Below are positions 47,510 through 58,703 of a stretch of 64,000 bases of DNA, piece by piece. The DNA comes from Prunus persica (lineage: Eukaryota > Streptophyta > Magnoliopsida > Rosales > Rosaceae): assembly GCF_000346465.2 (NCBI RefSeq), contig NC_034015.1, forward strand, positions 10,743,867 through 10,807,866, written 5' to 3'. How positions within the stretch are numbered: position 1 is the stretch's first letter; each line of letters begins with the position of its first letter. Below the pieces are notes generated by a model, which was given only the letters and a program-made list of their open reading frames with translations, searched no databases and was not told the DNA's origin. Made by a program: the position numbers and the translations under genes.

Positions 47510-47632
47510 TAACTGAATTCTACAAACTCCTCGTACATTTTCACTAAATTAGTGTATAGATTTTAACTGAGTTTGTTATAGTTTTATTATTGATTTTAAT
47601 GGATTTTATAGCACTCAAAACAGAAAGGATTT

Positions 47633-47995
47633 AGGGGTGATGACGGTGGTGGTGATGGCGATGGCGGTTTGTGGGTGATGGTGGGGGAGGTAGTGGTGGA
47701 GGAGGTGGGGGTGGTAGTGGCAGTGGTGACGGCAACGGTGGTGGTGATGGTGATGATGCTAGCAGTGGTGGTGACGGTGGGGGGTGATGGTGGGGCTGAT
47801 AGTGGGGTTTGGTGGTGGTGGAGGTAGGGGTAGGGGTAAGGGTGGTGGTGATTGCGGTGATGGTGCTGGGAGTGGCAGCGATGTCGGTGGTGGTGGTGGT
47901 GGTGGTGGTGGTGGTGGCGGTGGTAACGGTGGTGACGATGACAATGACTTTGGTGGTGGTGGTGGTGGTGATGGCGGCAGCGATGTCGGTGGTGA
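47633..47995. repeat. GGT/GAT-rich trinucleotide repeat
   Basis: About 360 bases of (GGTGGT/GATGGC)-type triplets with an almost pure (GGT)n core near 47885-47920. Long frames here (Gly-, His- or Pro-rich) are by-products of the triplet periodicity. Confidence 0.9.
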
Positions 47996-48000
47996 TAGTC

Positions 48001-49037
48001 ATGATAAGACGGTGGTCGTAAAAGTGGTGAAATCATATTTTGATAATAAAAATAATATGTCTATCAAAATCTCTAAGGGAAACAAAGATTTTTCATGGCC
48101 TAAAGTTAGTCTATAATCAAACGAAATCCACCACTTTTGTATTTCCTTTAAAATCAATGAGTTTTTTAAGACACCCAAACTTTTATGAAGTCTTTTAAAG
48201 TCATGATTGAATACATCCAAATTTAAATAGAGTTTAAAAAATATGAATTGAATACACCCAGAATTGTATAGACTTCTATAAAATCGTGATTGAATACACC
48301 TGCAGTTTTAAACTTTTTAAAATTCTTTTAAAATCTAAATTGAATATACCCCTTGGGGAAACTTCCCTTCTATAATTCTCCTTGGATTCACTTTAGGTAG
48401 TAGGGTTTAGTATGGATTTATCACCCCTTTTTTTAACATGATATATACTCTAATTGAAAGAAGATCGAACTCAGGTGCAAGAAAATGAGCACAATATTCT
48501 AATCAACTTACCAACCTCACATTTTCAATTTATTATAAATTATTGATAGTGTATTATAAAGAATTCGTTGGAATTCAAAGTAATTTGGAGCTAATGAAAT
48601 AGGTCAATTGCATATGTTAATTAGATCAATTGGTTAAATCAGTGTGTCTATCCCTTACATCCCAGTTTGAGCCTCCTCCCACATTAGACTAATGTGCCAA
48701 TCTAATTTTTATGGCATTATTGAATCTAATTTGATACATTGAAAACGCTTTGTAGAAATAAAAACATACTATTTAGCTACATTACATCTTTTGGGAAACT
48801 GCATCAAATGACTCTAGACCAGAAATCTACATATAGATCCATCTATTTTGTCCATTTGGCTCCCTTGGAATCTCAATACCATCCTCTTGGGTTGCGTACT
48901 TTTCTTCTTTTACAAAGGAGGGCGAACAAAACTAACATTACTCTAGCTCTGGGTCTAGAAACCCTGAAAAAGTATTTAAATAGTGGATTCTCATTGGAAA
49001 CAAAAGGGATCTCAAAAACATGGATCTCCCAAACTCC
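48001..49037. other. Intergenic flank left of the MULE
   Basis: AT-rich; no gene is recognised. Confidence 0.4.
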
Positions 49038-49376
49038 TTCTACAGTGGGTGTGGTGTATCCATGCTCCATTTGTTGTTTATGAAGCATGTGCAGTGCACA
49101 TGCCAATTGAGTTGTAAAAAAATTAAAAGAAAACCTGCTATAACAGGTGGAGGTAATCAATTTGTTATCTGATATTTGAGTTCGCAGCTCTCCAAAACCA
49201 GAACAACTCTACTGCTGAATATTTTAGCGCGCTGCAAAAAACTCTACTGCTGAATATTGGATCTCCTCCATTGGTATCTCCTGTAGTGGTTTTCAATTGT
49301 TTCCTAAGGGTTAAAACATTAGGTATCAGTTGATTTGAAGCTTTCTAAGGTTAGTATTGAGCAATCTCAATTATCT

Positions 49377-50780
49377 CTTGCTAAGCCCTAACTCATCTCA
49401 CCTCTTTTTTAAGTTAATTATCTTTATAGGTAAACCTTAATCCCATCTCTCTCTTGCTAAGCCCTAACTAATCTCAAGAATTTTTAAGTTAATTTCTGTT
49501 TATGGGTAAACCTTAATCTCAACTAAGTTTTGTACCAAATATGAATTGAATATTGTGTGGGTGGTAACCTTATTCTAAATTGTAAAATTTGAATGAAATT
49601 TAGTAGCATTGTAATTTTATATTTTATACAGAGAACAAGCATTGTAAAATTATGCATAAGAATTTCGTTGGATGTATAGAATATGATTTATTGGAGCACG
49701 AAAATGCAATTGCATAGGGGTTATGCAATTCATAGCCCTCTGTTTGTCAATTGGCATATGTGTTGGCATATTACTTTCCAATTGAGTTTGTTTGGTACGA
49801 TTGGCGAGAATGCAATTTCATATATGGTTCAATAAAAGTCCGTTTGATAATTGGAATATGAGTAGATATGTTATTATTTTAGTTTATTCTGTATGACTGA
49901 CTAATATGGAATTATATAGGGTTCATGCAATTTGTTTCTATGATTTGGCAATTGCATTTGAGTTGACATATGTTATGTGGTGAAGATTCCTCCATTGATT
50001 GGTAGGTATTTACTTAAGGTTTAAAGCACTTAGTTTGAAGTTTTGTAAGGGTAGTATTGAATAATCTCATTTTATCTCTTGATAAACCCTAACCTTTTGT
50101 AAAATTAGTATTGCGTAATATGACTTGTGTTTTGCTAAACCTTAACCTCACCTCTTTAAGTTTATTTTTGAAAACGTAATATGAATTTCATTTTTGCTGG
50201 TGGGTAACCTTATTACAAATTGTAAAATAGTCTTTATAGTCAGTAGGCTGAGAACAACCATTAAAAGTGTTTCGTGATGCCTCATAATTATATTGGATAT
50301 GTAGAAGGTGATATAGTATAGCGCGAAAATACAATTGCCTAGGGGTAATACAATTTCATAGCACCTGGTTGGCAATTGATATATACATGTTATTTTTCGA
50401 TTGTTTATTTGATAAGACTACTTTTTTTTTTGTTTAATATGTTGTGTTCTTGGATGTTCGAACTATGGAATGGATTGAAAGATTTAAAAAATGCTGGGTT
50501 GAAGTTAATTTCGTTCACATATTATTAAAAATGGTAAAATTTCCATGAAAGTGGATAGCATGAGAACAAGCATTGAGATTGTTTTGGATGCTTGAGAATT
50601 ACGTTGAATGGGAATTTTATAATTTCATATGCAATGCGTAAGGTTCCTGCAATTTCATATCTCCTTTGGCCATTGCATATGAGTTGAAATATTATTTTTC
50701 CATTGATATGAGTTGACATGTTATTATTTGACATAGTTTGATAATTTGCATATGAGTTGACATATTATTATTTTCTATTG
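49377..50780 (+). repeat. Internally repetitive left subterminal region of the MULE
   Basis: TTGCTAAGCCCTAACT occurs at 49378 and 49454, about 75 bases apart. A block around 49680-49760 (GAAAATGCAATTGCATAGGG) recurs diverged around 50315-50390 (GAAAATACAATTGCCTAGGG). TATGAGTTGACATATTATT-like phrases repeat at 50690-50770. CAATTGCA-type motifs are frequent; see the matching right side at 56800-57180. Confidence 0.65.
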
Positions 50781-50846
50781 AGTTTATTAGATATATAAAA
50801 TGTTTTTCTTGTTTAATGCAGGCTCATCATTAGTTGGAATTATAAA

Positions 50847-52239
50847 ATGGTGAAAAAGAACAACGATGTGCATAGTAAGGGCAAAAATCCAAAAACAACA
50901 AAAGACGAGTCCAAGATGGTGATTCCTCGGAAGACGGGTTATTTTAACTTTCTGTAAGTGTTAAACAACTGTTCCAGTATTTTAAGTACTTTTTATAGGA
51001 CTAACTAAATGTGAATGTTTTAAATAGGAAAATAAAGGGCCATGAAATGAAGAAACAAAAAATAGTGGACAAAGTGGATACGAAGGTGATAAATTGTAAA
51101 CAATACATTTAAATAGAGACGTTACAGCTCACAACTTATAATGAAGTGATTGAATTTATTATTTTCTTCCTCAGACAAAGAAAGAAATTGCTAATATGTG
51201 GCAAAAGTTGGATGCCACTCAAAAAGCAGAGTATGATTCTAAAACACCTTCAACGAACGCCTCGAACAAGGGTTGTTTGAAGATAAGCACACGATGCAGT
51301 CCGAAGGATATCAAGGACACTATAAATGTTTTAAGCGATGAGAAAAAAGCAGCCATTGAAGAAATGGGATTTGTTTCGTTGTTGGAAATGAAGTGCGGAA
51401 AATTGTCTCATTCATTGTGTCATTTTTTAGTTGATAAATTGGATCCTGCTGAATCATCAATTGTGCTACATGGAAAAACATTTAAGATATCTGTGGATGA
51501 CTTCGTGCGCATAATGGGTGTTAAGGATGGAGGAGAGGAAGTTCACTTCACCGGATCCATGGATGACCAAGACATTGTAAATATGCGAAATTCTTTTTTG
51601 GGCGGGAAGAAGCTTTTAAAAAATAATGAGTTGAAGCAGATAATGGTGGGGACAGAAGAAGCAAGTGACTTTTTCAAAGTTGGTTTTGTCATGTTTGCTC
51701 TATGCACATTGCTATGCCCAACCACTTCCGTGTATGTGAATCTAAAATATCTGCTTCCGTTAAGAGATAGCAAGGCAATAGCAAGGAAAAATTGGGCGAG
51801 TTATTCTTTGAGATTTTTATTAGACAGTGTCAGGTCATTTAAGGAGAACAATCAAGTTTACATCGGTGGTTGCTTGTTATTCCTTCAATTATTTTACCTT
51901 GATGCTATAGCTCATGGTAGCGTACTTGTGGATAGGTCTGTGCTACCACTTACTGTGTGGGGGAAAGTAGAGACCGAAAAAATGAAGAAGTGGCTACAAA
52001 AAAAAGGGGGGTTTGAAAGTGATAAGGTAGTTGTTATGAAAACTGAATATGGAGGCCTCGGAGATGATGCCAAAACAATGACTCACTTTGCTGAAGAGTT
52101 AAGTTCAATAAAAAAGGATGTGGCAACTTTGGTGGCCACTGTTGCTCGTATGGACAAATCCCTCTCCAAGATTATGTCTGAGTTATCATCAAGAAATGAA
52201 GAGAAAGAAAGAACATTGCGCACTCCATGCCCTCATTAA
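50847..52239 (+). CDS. MULE-borne HMG-box-like protein with transposon-associated domain
   Basis: Exons 50847-50953, 51028-51085 and 51175-52239 join in phase (1230 bp, 409 residues). After a Lys-rich start, residues 30-75 resemble the second half of an HMG box: TGYFNFLKIKGHEMKKQK, then KEIANMWQKLDATQKAEYDS. Residues 105-345 form a globular domain with CHFLVDKLDPAESSIVLHGK and FKISVDDFVRIMGV. It looks like the region before Ulp1 peptidase domains in plant transposon proteins, but no peptidase follows. Residues 359-397 are a coiled coil (LSSIKKDVATLVATVARMDK). The TAA at 52237 may be secondary: the same frame continues to 52476 (GSDGGQKDLRNAKPPKSRA) and ends at a donor AATGAG|GTATGA, with a further exon-like stretch at 52741-52952. 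Role unknown; a DNA-binding accessory protein for transposition is my inference. Confidence 0.6.
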
Positions 52240-52952
52240 CTGAAAGTTAAACTGAATAAGGAAGATGATAACATGTTTAATATGGGGAGTGATGGGGGAC
52301 AAAAAGACCTTAGAAATGCTAAACCTCCAAAAAGTAGGGCAAACAAAGAAGATGGAACTCTCAACGAGCAAGATGACAATGGGAAAAGATTTGCAACTGT
52401 TGATAAAACTTTGGCTCCCTCTGTTGAAGTCATCCGTGAGAGAAAACATGCAAAACAACCTCATAATGAGGTATGATGAGTATTGGTTATAGCTTGTTTG
52501 TATGCGTTTTCATATTTTCACTTGTTAGTTTACATGTTTGGATGATGACAATTATCGAGCATTTGATATGCAGAAATCATTGTACTATGGATTACGTTGT
52601 ATTTTTATTTGGTTTTCTCCCAATGTAATAACAAAGTTAGGTGTCCTTATTTTATGCAGATTCTTTATATTATCTAATATATATTTGTTTCAGTTATATT
52701 GATTTGTAAATGCTATTTCATAATGATTTGTGGCCACTAGGATAACGTGGGCCACAACAACGTAAAAGGTTTGTTCTTAGAGAATTATAGTTCAACTTCA
52801 ACAAGGGATCCAATAGTGACTCGTACAACAGCGATTAGAATTTATCTTCTAAAAGACTTATTCATCATTGCTAGAAGGCTTACCTTTGCAGGACCAAAGT
52901 TAGCTAGCATCTATGCAAAGCCTGTCAATACTTTGGTATTATTTAAATTGTA
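52240..52952 (+). pseudogene. In-frame continuation and possible 3' exon of the HMG-box gene
   Basis: The frame after the TAA stays open to about 52476 with hydrophilic sequence (KLNKEDDNMFNMGSDGG, EVIRERKHAKQPHNE). An acceptor CCACTAG at 52734-52740 precedes DNVGHNNVKGLFLENYSSTS and RDPIVTRTTAIRIYLLKDLF, ending at a stop by 52952. It suggests the ancestral protein was longer. Confidence 0.4.
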
Positions 52953-53039
52953 AGGGTGATTGGTTATGTAAATTTTTTGGGTAATTATTAATTTTTTTTT
53001 TCTTGTAGTCTTTTAAATATTGGTGGATCCGCCGCTGCG

Positions 53040-53220
53040 GGTATATATATATATACACAACTATACATATATGTCTAAAAGACATGTATATATGTACATT
53101 ATAGTATATGTATATGTAAGTATAAATATAATATAATATATACATATAATAATAATAAATAAATAAATAAATATTAATAATACTAATAATACTAATAATA
53201 ATATAATATATACATCTTAT
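53040..53220. repeat. AT-rich microsatellite block
   Basis: (TA)n, TACATATATG variants, then (AAT)n/(ATAA)n between the two MULE genes. This variable spacer may have replaced the end of the HMG-box gene. Confidence 0.8.
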
Positions 53221-54170
53221 ACATTGGTGAGCATGAGATCAGTTAATTCTCCCTTTCCACATGGGTTTAGTAGTACCCTCCTAAGGAGGTGTTTTGGTGA
53301 GCTCGGTATTAACAATCTCATATAAGACTACGACTCGATGAAACAAACATTGTACTAAATTTAGTGAAGGCGAAGCCAAGCCAACCTTGTATAACAAACG
53401 ACCTTTACTCCTCTCATATTCCAAATGAATCTGGTGAGTCGGACATAACTTAAGGTAGTCATGAGCTTTAGTTTTTTTTTTGAATAACATTTAAAGCCAC
53501 ATTGTAATAACTTTATGCCTTACCATAAACAATACAAATTGATATTTACAGAATGTTGTGCGAAAATATTTGTTTCAACCTAATTAATAGATTCAAATTA
53601 TTCAAAGTTAAACGCGCAAGTGCACATTGTGAACAATAACGCACATATTGAAAAATAGTAAAGCGTGCAAGTAAAGGATTTTGTCCACAAAGATTGGTTG
53701 TTAACTATGTCAAATTTGTAGTTTAGCAAACACTAAGAATGGCTATATCTGACTAAATTATGAAAGTTTGATAGTGAAAACATTCTAAATTGGACAATGA
53801 AAGCGACACACAGACAATGTGTAATTGCCATTTCATGTTGCAAAATCATATTGACTGTTCAGCAATTTCCAAAGAACTCTGCCATATCATTTTTCCCATT
53901 TTTCATTTATCTTCATAATTAAGCACCTAAGCTAAATATGAAAAACAATGGAATTTATTGCATCTAACCATTCTAATCATGCAAAATCATAATAAAATAT
54001 CAATATTAATGTATCAAAACTCCTACATGTAACATTAACATAGATACAAAATAACACTAATGATATATGTCATGCCAAAAGTTGGGGAAATACATGAACA
54101 ATATGGTTGTAATGAATATTTCGTACATAAAACCTAAACCATATATATTGTGGAAGTACTATAATCCATG

Positions 54171-56744
54171 TCATTTTATTGGGGTGAATGGAACCCAAAA
54201 TCTATTACGATCTCTAGGTGGCGAGGCTTGTGTGTCAAATTGTAATTCCAATACACTATACTCGGGTGTCTCAAAGGTGAAACCATCATAGGTGTAATGA
54301 GTGGAGCCACTAGACACTTCGCCACATGAGAAGCCCGAGTTAGGGGTTGTATAAGAAGAGGACAACGTCTTAGTCCCATGCACAGCACTCGAGGAGGAAT
54401 AAAATGTTTTGTTCCCAACAGTTGTATCATCTTCTGGTCCAAAACTAGAAAGAATATCGCTCCTGTCACTTGTATAACCCCTTTTCCGCTTACCTCCATC
54501 ACCAACAATGCGATTTGGACAGTTTCGTTTGTTGTGACCAGTAACCTTGCACTCTCCGCATTGTGGGGCCTTTTTGCCTTTGCTTCCTGTTGTTTGCTTT
54601 CCTTTTGTCTTAGCAACTATGGGGTCTCTTACAACATTATTATGGCATCCTAGATTAAGACTAGTTTGCTCATGTTGCTCCTTCCATGTCTCAACCAAAG
54701 TATTTAATCTCCCACATTCAGCCTTTAGCCTCTTGTAAGCGACTTCTGTTTGTGACCCATAAAAACAAAGCTTGTTAAAATCAGCACTTAATGACCCAAA
54801 CCTAGCCATTTGAATAGTTTCGTTGGGAACATCATCCGACTTGACTACAGTTTGACTCCCACGTCTTGCATCCTTTGTCCATCTCTTCATTATTAAGGTC
54901 GGAAGTATTTCATCCATATGATCACATTTCATGACTCCAAACATATGACAACACGGAATTCCACTGGATTCAAATAATTTGCACGAACACTGCAGATGTT
55001 GCTCTTTCTTGTAGTACACTACAGTTCATTTCTCAGCGGGTCTTCCAAATTTGGAAAATGTGTAAACACGAGGATCTTCATTGTTTCTTACGGGTTGCAC
55101 GAGAATTAATTTTGCCTCCTTGTTTATCTCATTTCTTATCAACTTGTAAATGTCGTGAGTGAAAATAGAAGTTGCATGTTCCTCTAGTGATCGGAGGTGC
55201 ATGCGAAGGAGTGGGTGTGAATTCTTGGAATCAAAGTCATCCTTCACATTCTCATTTCTCAACCTCAATAACGGTCTTTCAATCCGTGGAATACACTCCA
55301 CTAACCTCATGCCTCTGCCAATTCAATCCTTCAAGTTCTTATGCATACCCTCGACACGTTGTGTGGTGGTATTCCCACCAAAAAAATGCCCCGAGCAGTA
55401 CGCTTCAGCCCATCGTTTCCGTTTACGATACATCATCTCAATCCAATCGCCTTTTAGATCATACGTATCTATCATTTGCTGCCAATGTTGTTAGAACGCC
55501 ACTGGTGTCAAACCACCATGCACACAATAGCTAAACTCCCTTACTATTTCTGGGTTATTCACATTGGTGTTCACATTCCTCATGATGTGCCATGTACATA
55601 AACGATGATGTGCATCGGGAAAAACTTCATCAATTGCTACGCGCATTAGGTCATCCCCGTCCGTGACAATAGATACAGGCTTCTTGTCCTTCATAGAAGT
55701 CAAAAAAGTTCTGAGTACCCAACGATATGTATCAGCAGTCTCATTAACAAGAAATGCACAACCAAAAACTGTGGTCGCGTTATGGTTGTTTACACCAACA
55801 AACACCACTAAAGGCTTGTCATATACGTTGGTTTTGTACGTGCTATCAAGTATCACCGCATCCCCAAAGCAACAATAATCGTGTAGAGATTGAGAGTCTC
55901 TCCAAAACAAATTTGCCAATCTATTCTTCTCATCTACACTAAATATGCAAAAAAATTCCAGGTCCGCTATTGCCTTGGCATTCATGTAGCTTATTGCTGC
56001 TTGTGCATCACCATCCAATACCACTTGTCGACGCTCGAAATCCATCCTCTTATATAGATCCTTACTAGTGAACCCCACATTTATGTATCCACATGCTTGG
56101 TCAACCATATAGTCGTATGTCCTATTGGTTTTAATAGAGGCTTTTCTCATAGACATAGATTGTGCTATGTTAGATTCCGTAACACACCGGTGTGAACGAA
56201 GAAAAGGCACCTCATGTGAGTTAGCAAGTCGGTGGCTGTGCTCCTTTACAAATTTAGTGACAATATAAGCATCCTGGTTAGGACAATACTTCACAGCAAA
56301 TGTAGCGTGACAATTCTCTCTAGTCTCTTTCCTTGGTGTACGAACCATATCATCTCTATTTGTCCATTTCTTTGATCTACTCCCTTCTTTTGAGCACACC
56401 CATTGTCTTCCCATCACAACCCCACCCTCGCTACGTCTTAAATGACTTCTTCTTATGCTAAAACCAATTGCAAGAGCATAGTTGCAGTAAAATCTTTCTG
56501 CTTCCTCAACTTTTGCAAACTCTCTCTCCGCTAAATCAGCAATGCTCATATTTTGGAAGTTTAACCCATCATACTCAAACTGTCTGCTTTTCTCAGTACT
56601 TTCTTCTGTTCTACTATCCAAAATATGTAAAGATGGGACATTTTCAGTTTCTTCAAGTGACTCAGCCTCTGCAAAATAACCTTCACTGTTAGGGACAGAG
56701 TTTTGGCCCTGAATTCCATTCGTTTTACTTGCTTCTGCATCCAT
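54171..56744 (-). pseudogene. FAR1/MULE/SWIM transposase with three in-frame stops
   Basis: One frame of 858 codons runs 56744-54171, interrupted only by TAA at 55493, TGA at 55325 and TGA at 55028. In order: an acidic N-terminus; a FAR1 DNA-binding domain at about 72-190 (EEAERFYCNYALAIGFSIRR, KETRENCHATFAV, FVKEHSHRL); the MULE transposase core at about 290-400 (DAVILDSTYKTNVYDKPLVV, FGCAFLVNETADTYRWVLRT, SIVTDGDDLMRVAIDEVFPD, HRLCTWHIMRNVN); TTTQRVEGMHKNLK with the candidate third catalytic acid; a SWIM zinc finger (CSCKLFESSGIPCCH, about 586-600); and a zinc knuckle CGECKVTGHNKRNC near 730. Two stops (at 55325 and 55028) fit single-base loss of Trp, the other loss of Glu. No frameshifts, so decay is recent. 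It would cut and join the element ends; its relatives include FAR1/FHY3 regulators. Confidence 0.85.
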
Positions 56745-56799
56745 TTCCTGAAAATAGGCAACATGTCTTTCATGGCATAATTAATATGAAAATAAATGG

Positions 56800-57700
56800 A
56801 TACACATCAATTGCATTTAGTAGAAATATAAACATACAATTAAATCATGAAGGAAGTCCTTACTAAGAGATTCTACATTTCATAATTGTGCTCATATAAT
56901 GGCGATTGCACGACAATAATGCAAATACACTGTTATGTTTGTCAATTGCAAGACTATAATGCAATTAGAAGAAACTGTTTGTCAATTGCATTGACAAAAC
57001 ACATATGTTCTCAAAATGTAAGAGGCTATCAATAACATGGCAATATGGATACAATAATTGCAAAATAGGACTACCTAATTGGTAATTGCATTCAAAATGA
57101 CATATTGAAGTACCTCTTACATTTCCATTACCAAAAGGCAAGGCTACAAATATCATGGCATTTGCAATACAATTAAGAAATTCTATCTAATGTTTTTCAA
57201 ATGAGTCACAAACTTTTCAACATTAACAATATGCCCAACATTAAAGAAGAGAAAGATATTGACATTGATCATATTGTGTTTCTTGTCTGTGAAATAACTC
57301 AAACTACAATGGTTTTCTTTTCATCAAATCAAAAACCCATTTACTTCTGCTTAGTTGCTTCCTGGGCTGCATTAATTTCTGCTTAGTTTTTCTGGTTTTC
57401 TTTTAATAACATAATTACTTGATTTCATAGAGGGAAAATTACCCATACAAATAGCTGGTTTTCTTTGAGCAGATCAATATAGCAAAATGTTATATTGCTG
57501 GTCTTTGGGAACTCAAGTGTGGACAAGGATGAACTACTATAAAGCTATTAATTTTACCTTTGCAATGGCCACTTCAATACGTTTCAGCAACAGCAACTCG
57601 TTTCCACTGGTTTTTTGTGAACCACGCAAAATGCCCAGCCACCGAAATTTAAGATCTTCTCAATTTCATCTCCAGAATCAAGAGATTCACATGTAGGGGA
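56800..57700 (-). promoter_or_regulatory. Upstream region of the transposase, rich in CAATTGCA motifs
   Basis: CAATTGCA or close variants occur at about 56808, 56903, 56944, 56974, 57056, 57086 and 57158. The leader of the transposase gene probably lies here (purine-rich tract near 57690-57720). The motifs may be transposase binding sites or shared promoter elements with the left subterminal region. Confidence 0.45.
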
Positions 57701-57974
57701 AGAGAGGGAGAGATGAAAGAGAAAGTGCCGTTGGTGGGATTGCCTTAGCAGCAGTTCACGATCTTCTATTCCCTTCTCCCTTTCTGTCGTTCTGTTTTTC
57801 TTTTCTTGTTTTATTTTTATTTTTGTGTTTAATTTTTATTTTATTCACTTTTACCTACACCAACCCTTTTAACAGGTTACCAGCATTCAATGGTGTGGAT
57901 TTAACCCTCATCTCCACTTACCCATCCAATGGCTGATATTTTGGGCGCATGGATACACCACGCCCATTGTAGAA

Positions 57975-58703
57975 TTTTCCCTCATTTGGGTGCCCATTGC
58001 AGCATGTCTGTCAACGGCACAATTTCTTTTCCTATAACTGTATAGAAATTAGAATAGAACAAGTGCATAAGGGCAATCTGCAACTGCTAATCAAAGGCCC
58101 GAGTTGGGCACATGGATTATGTTAGTGTTAGTCGCACAAGGCGTGCGGCCTTAGCACAGCTGTTGATGATTGCAGATCCTATAGCGAAGATCCAGCGGCT
58201 GTGATAGCATCATCGCATGCCCATGCGTTACTTAAGCTAGCACAGCTCATTCCACATTCTGTAATCGGTACAGGAATTATGAAAGAGTAAGGAAGCACTT
58301 TCAGAACCATATTAAGCTTTGTTTCAGCCCTTGTTATGTCTTAAAAAGAAAAAAAAGTGCAGAGAACTTGATGGTGCATACACTGAGACTGAACAAAGAA
58401 GTCTTCCAATAACAGTTGTTAAGCAATGGTTCATTCAATGATTTTGCAATAGGAACCAATCAAAAAGTTCAAAAAATAAGTATTTGATTGAATGACCCTC
58501 AAAGTTAGTATATATATATTTCATAAGGATAACATACCAAACCTATTTCCCTCTCTAGACAGAGGGAAATCAGGATTCATAACTGACCCTGAAAAATAGA
58601 AACGCGCCATGAATACCGAGGCATTTCCTCTACTTCCTGCTAATTGCTAAAATACTATACTTGATATATACACTTCTGCCAGTAGAACTTAATTACGTCG
58701 TCT
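57975..58703. other. Intergenic between MULE and bHLH gene
   Basis: Holds the bHLH 3' UTR near its right end. Around 58160-58240 is a GC-richer block with the palindrome GATCCTATAGCGAAGATC-like core, unassigned. Confidence 0.4.

Larger units (their letters stand above)
49038..57974. mobile_element. Two-gene Mutator-like element (MULE)
   Basis: The left end (49038-49068, TTCTACAGTGGGTGTGGTGT and ATCCATGC) is matched by the reverse complement of 57944-57974 (TTCTACAATGGGCGTGGTGT then ATCCATGC). That is 31 bases with four or five mismatches. Between them lie a plus-strand HMG-box-type gene and a minus-strand FAR1/MULE transposase facing it tail to tail, the same arrangement as mudrA/mudrB of maize MuDR. 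I could not find a convincing 9-bp target duplication, so the exact borders are open. The transposase has three stop codons; the copy is probably non-autonomous. Confidence 0.7.

Noticed and set aside
47596..48036. His-rich, Pro-rich and Gly-rich long frames on both strands
   Set aside because: They are products of the trinucleotide repeat, which keeps all frames open; no initiation context or domain.
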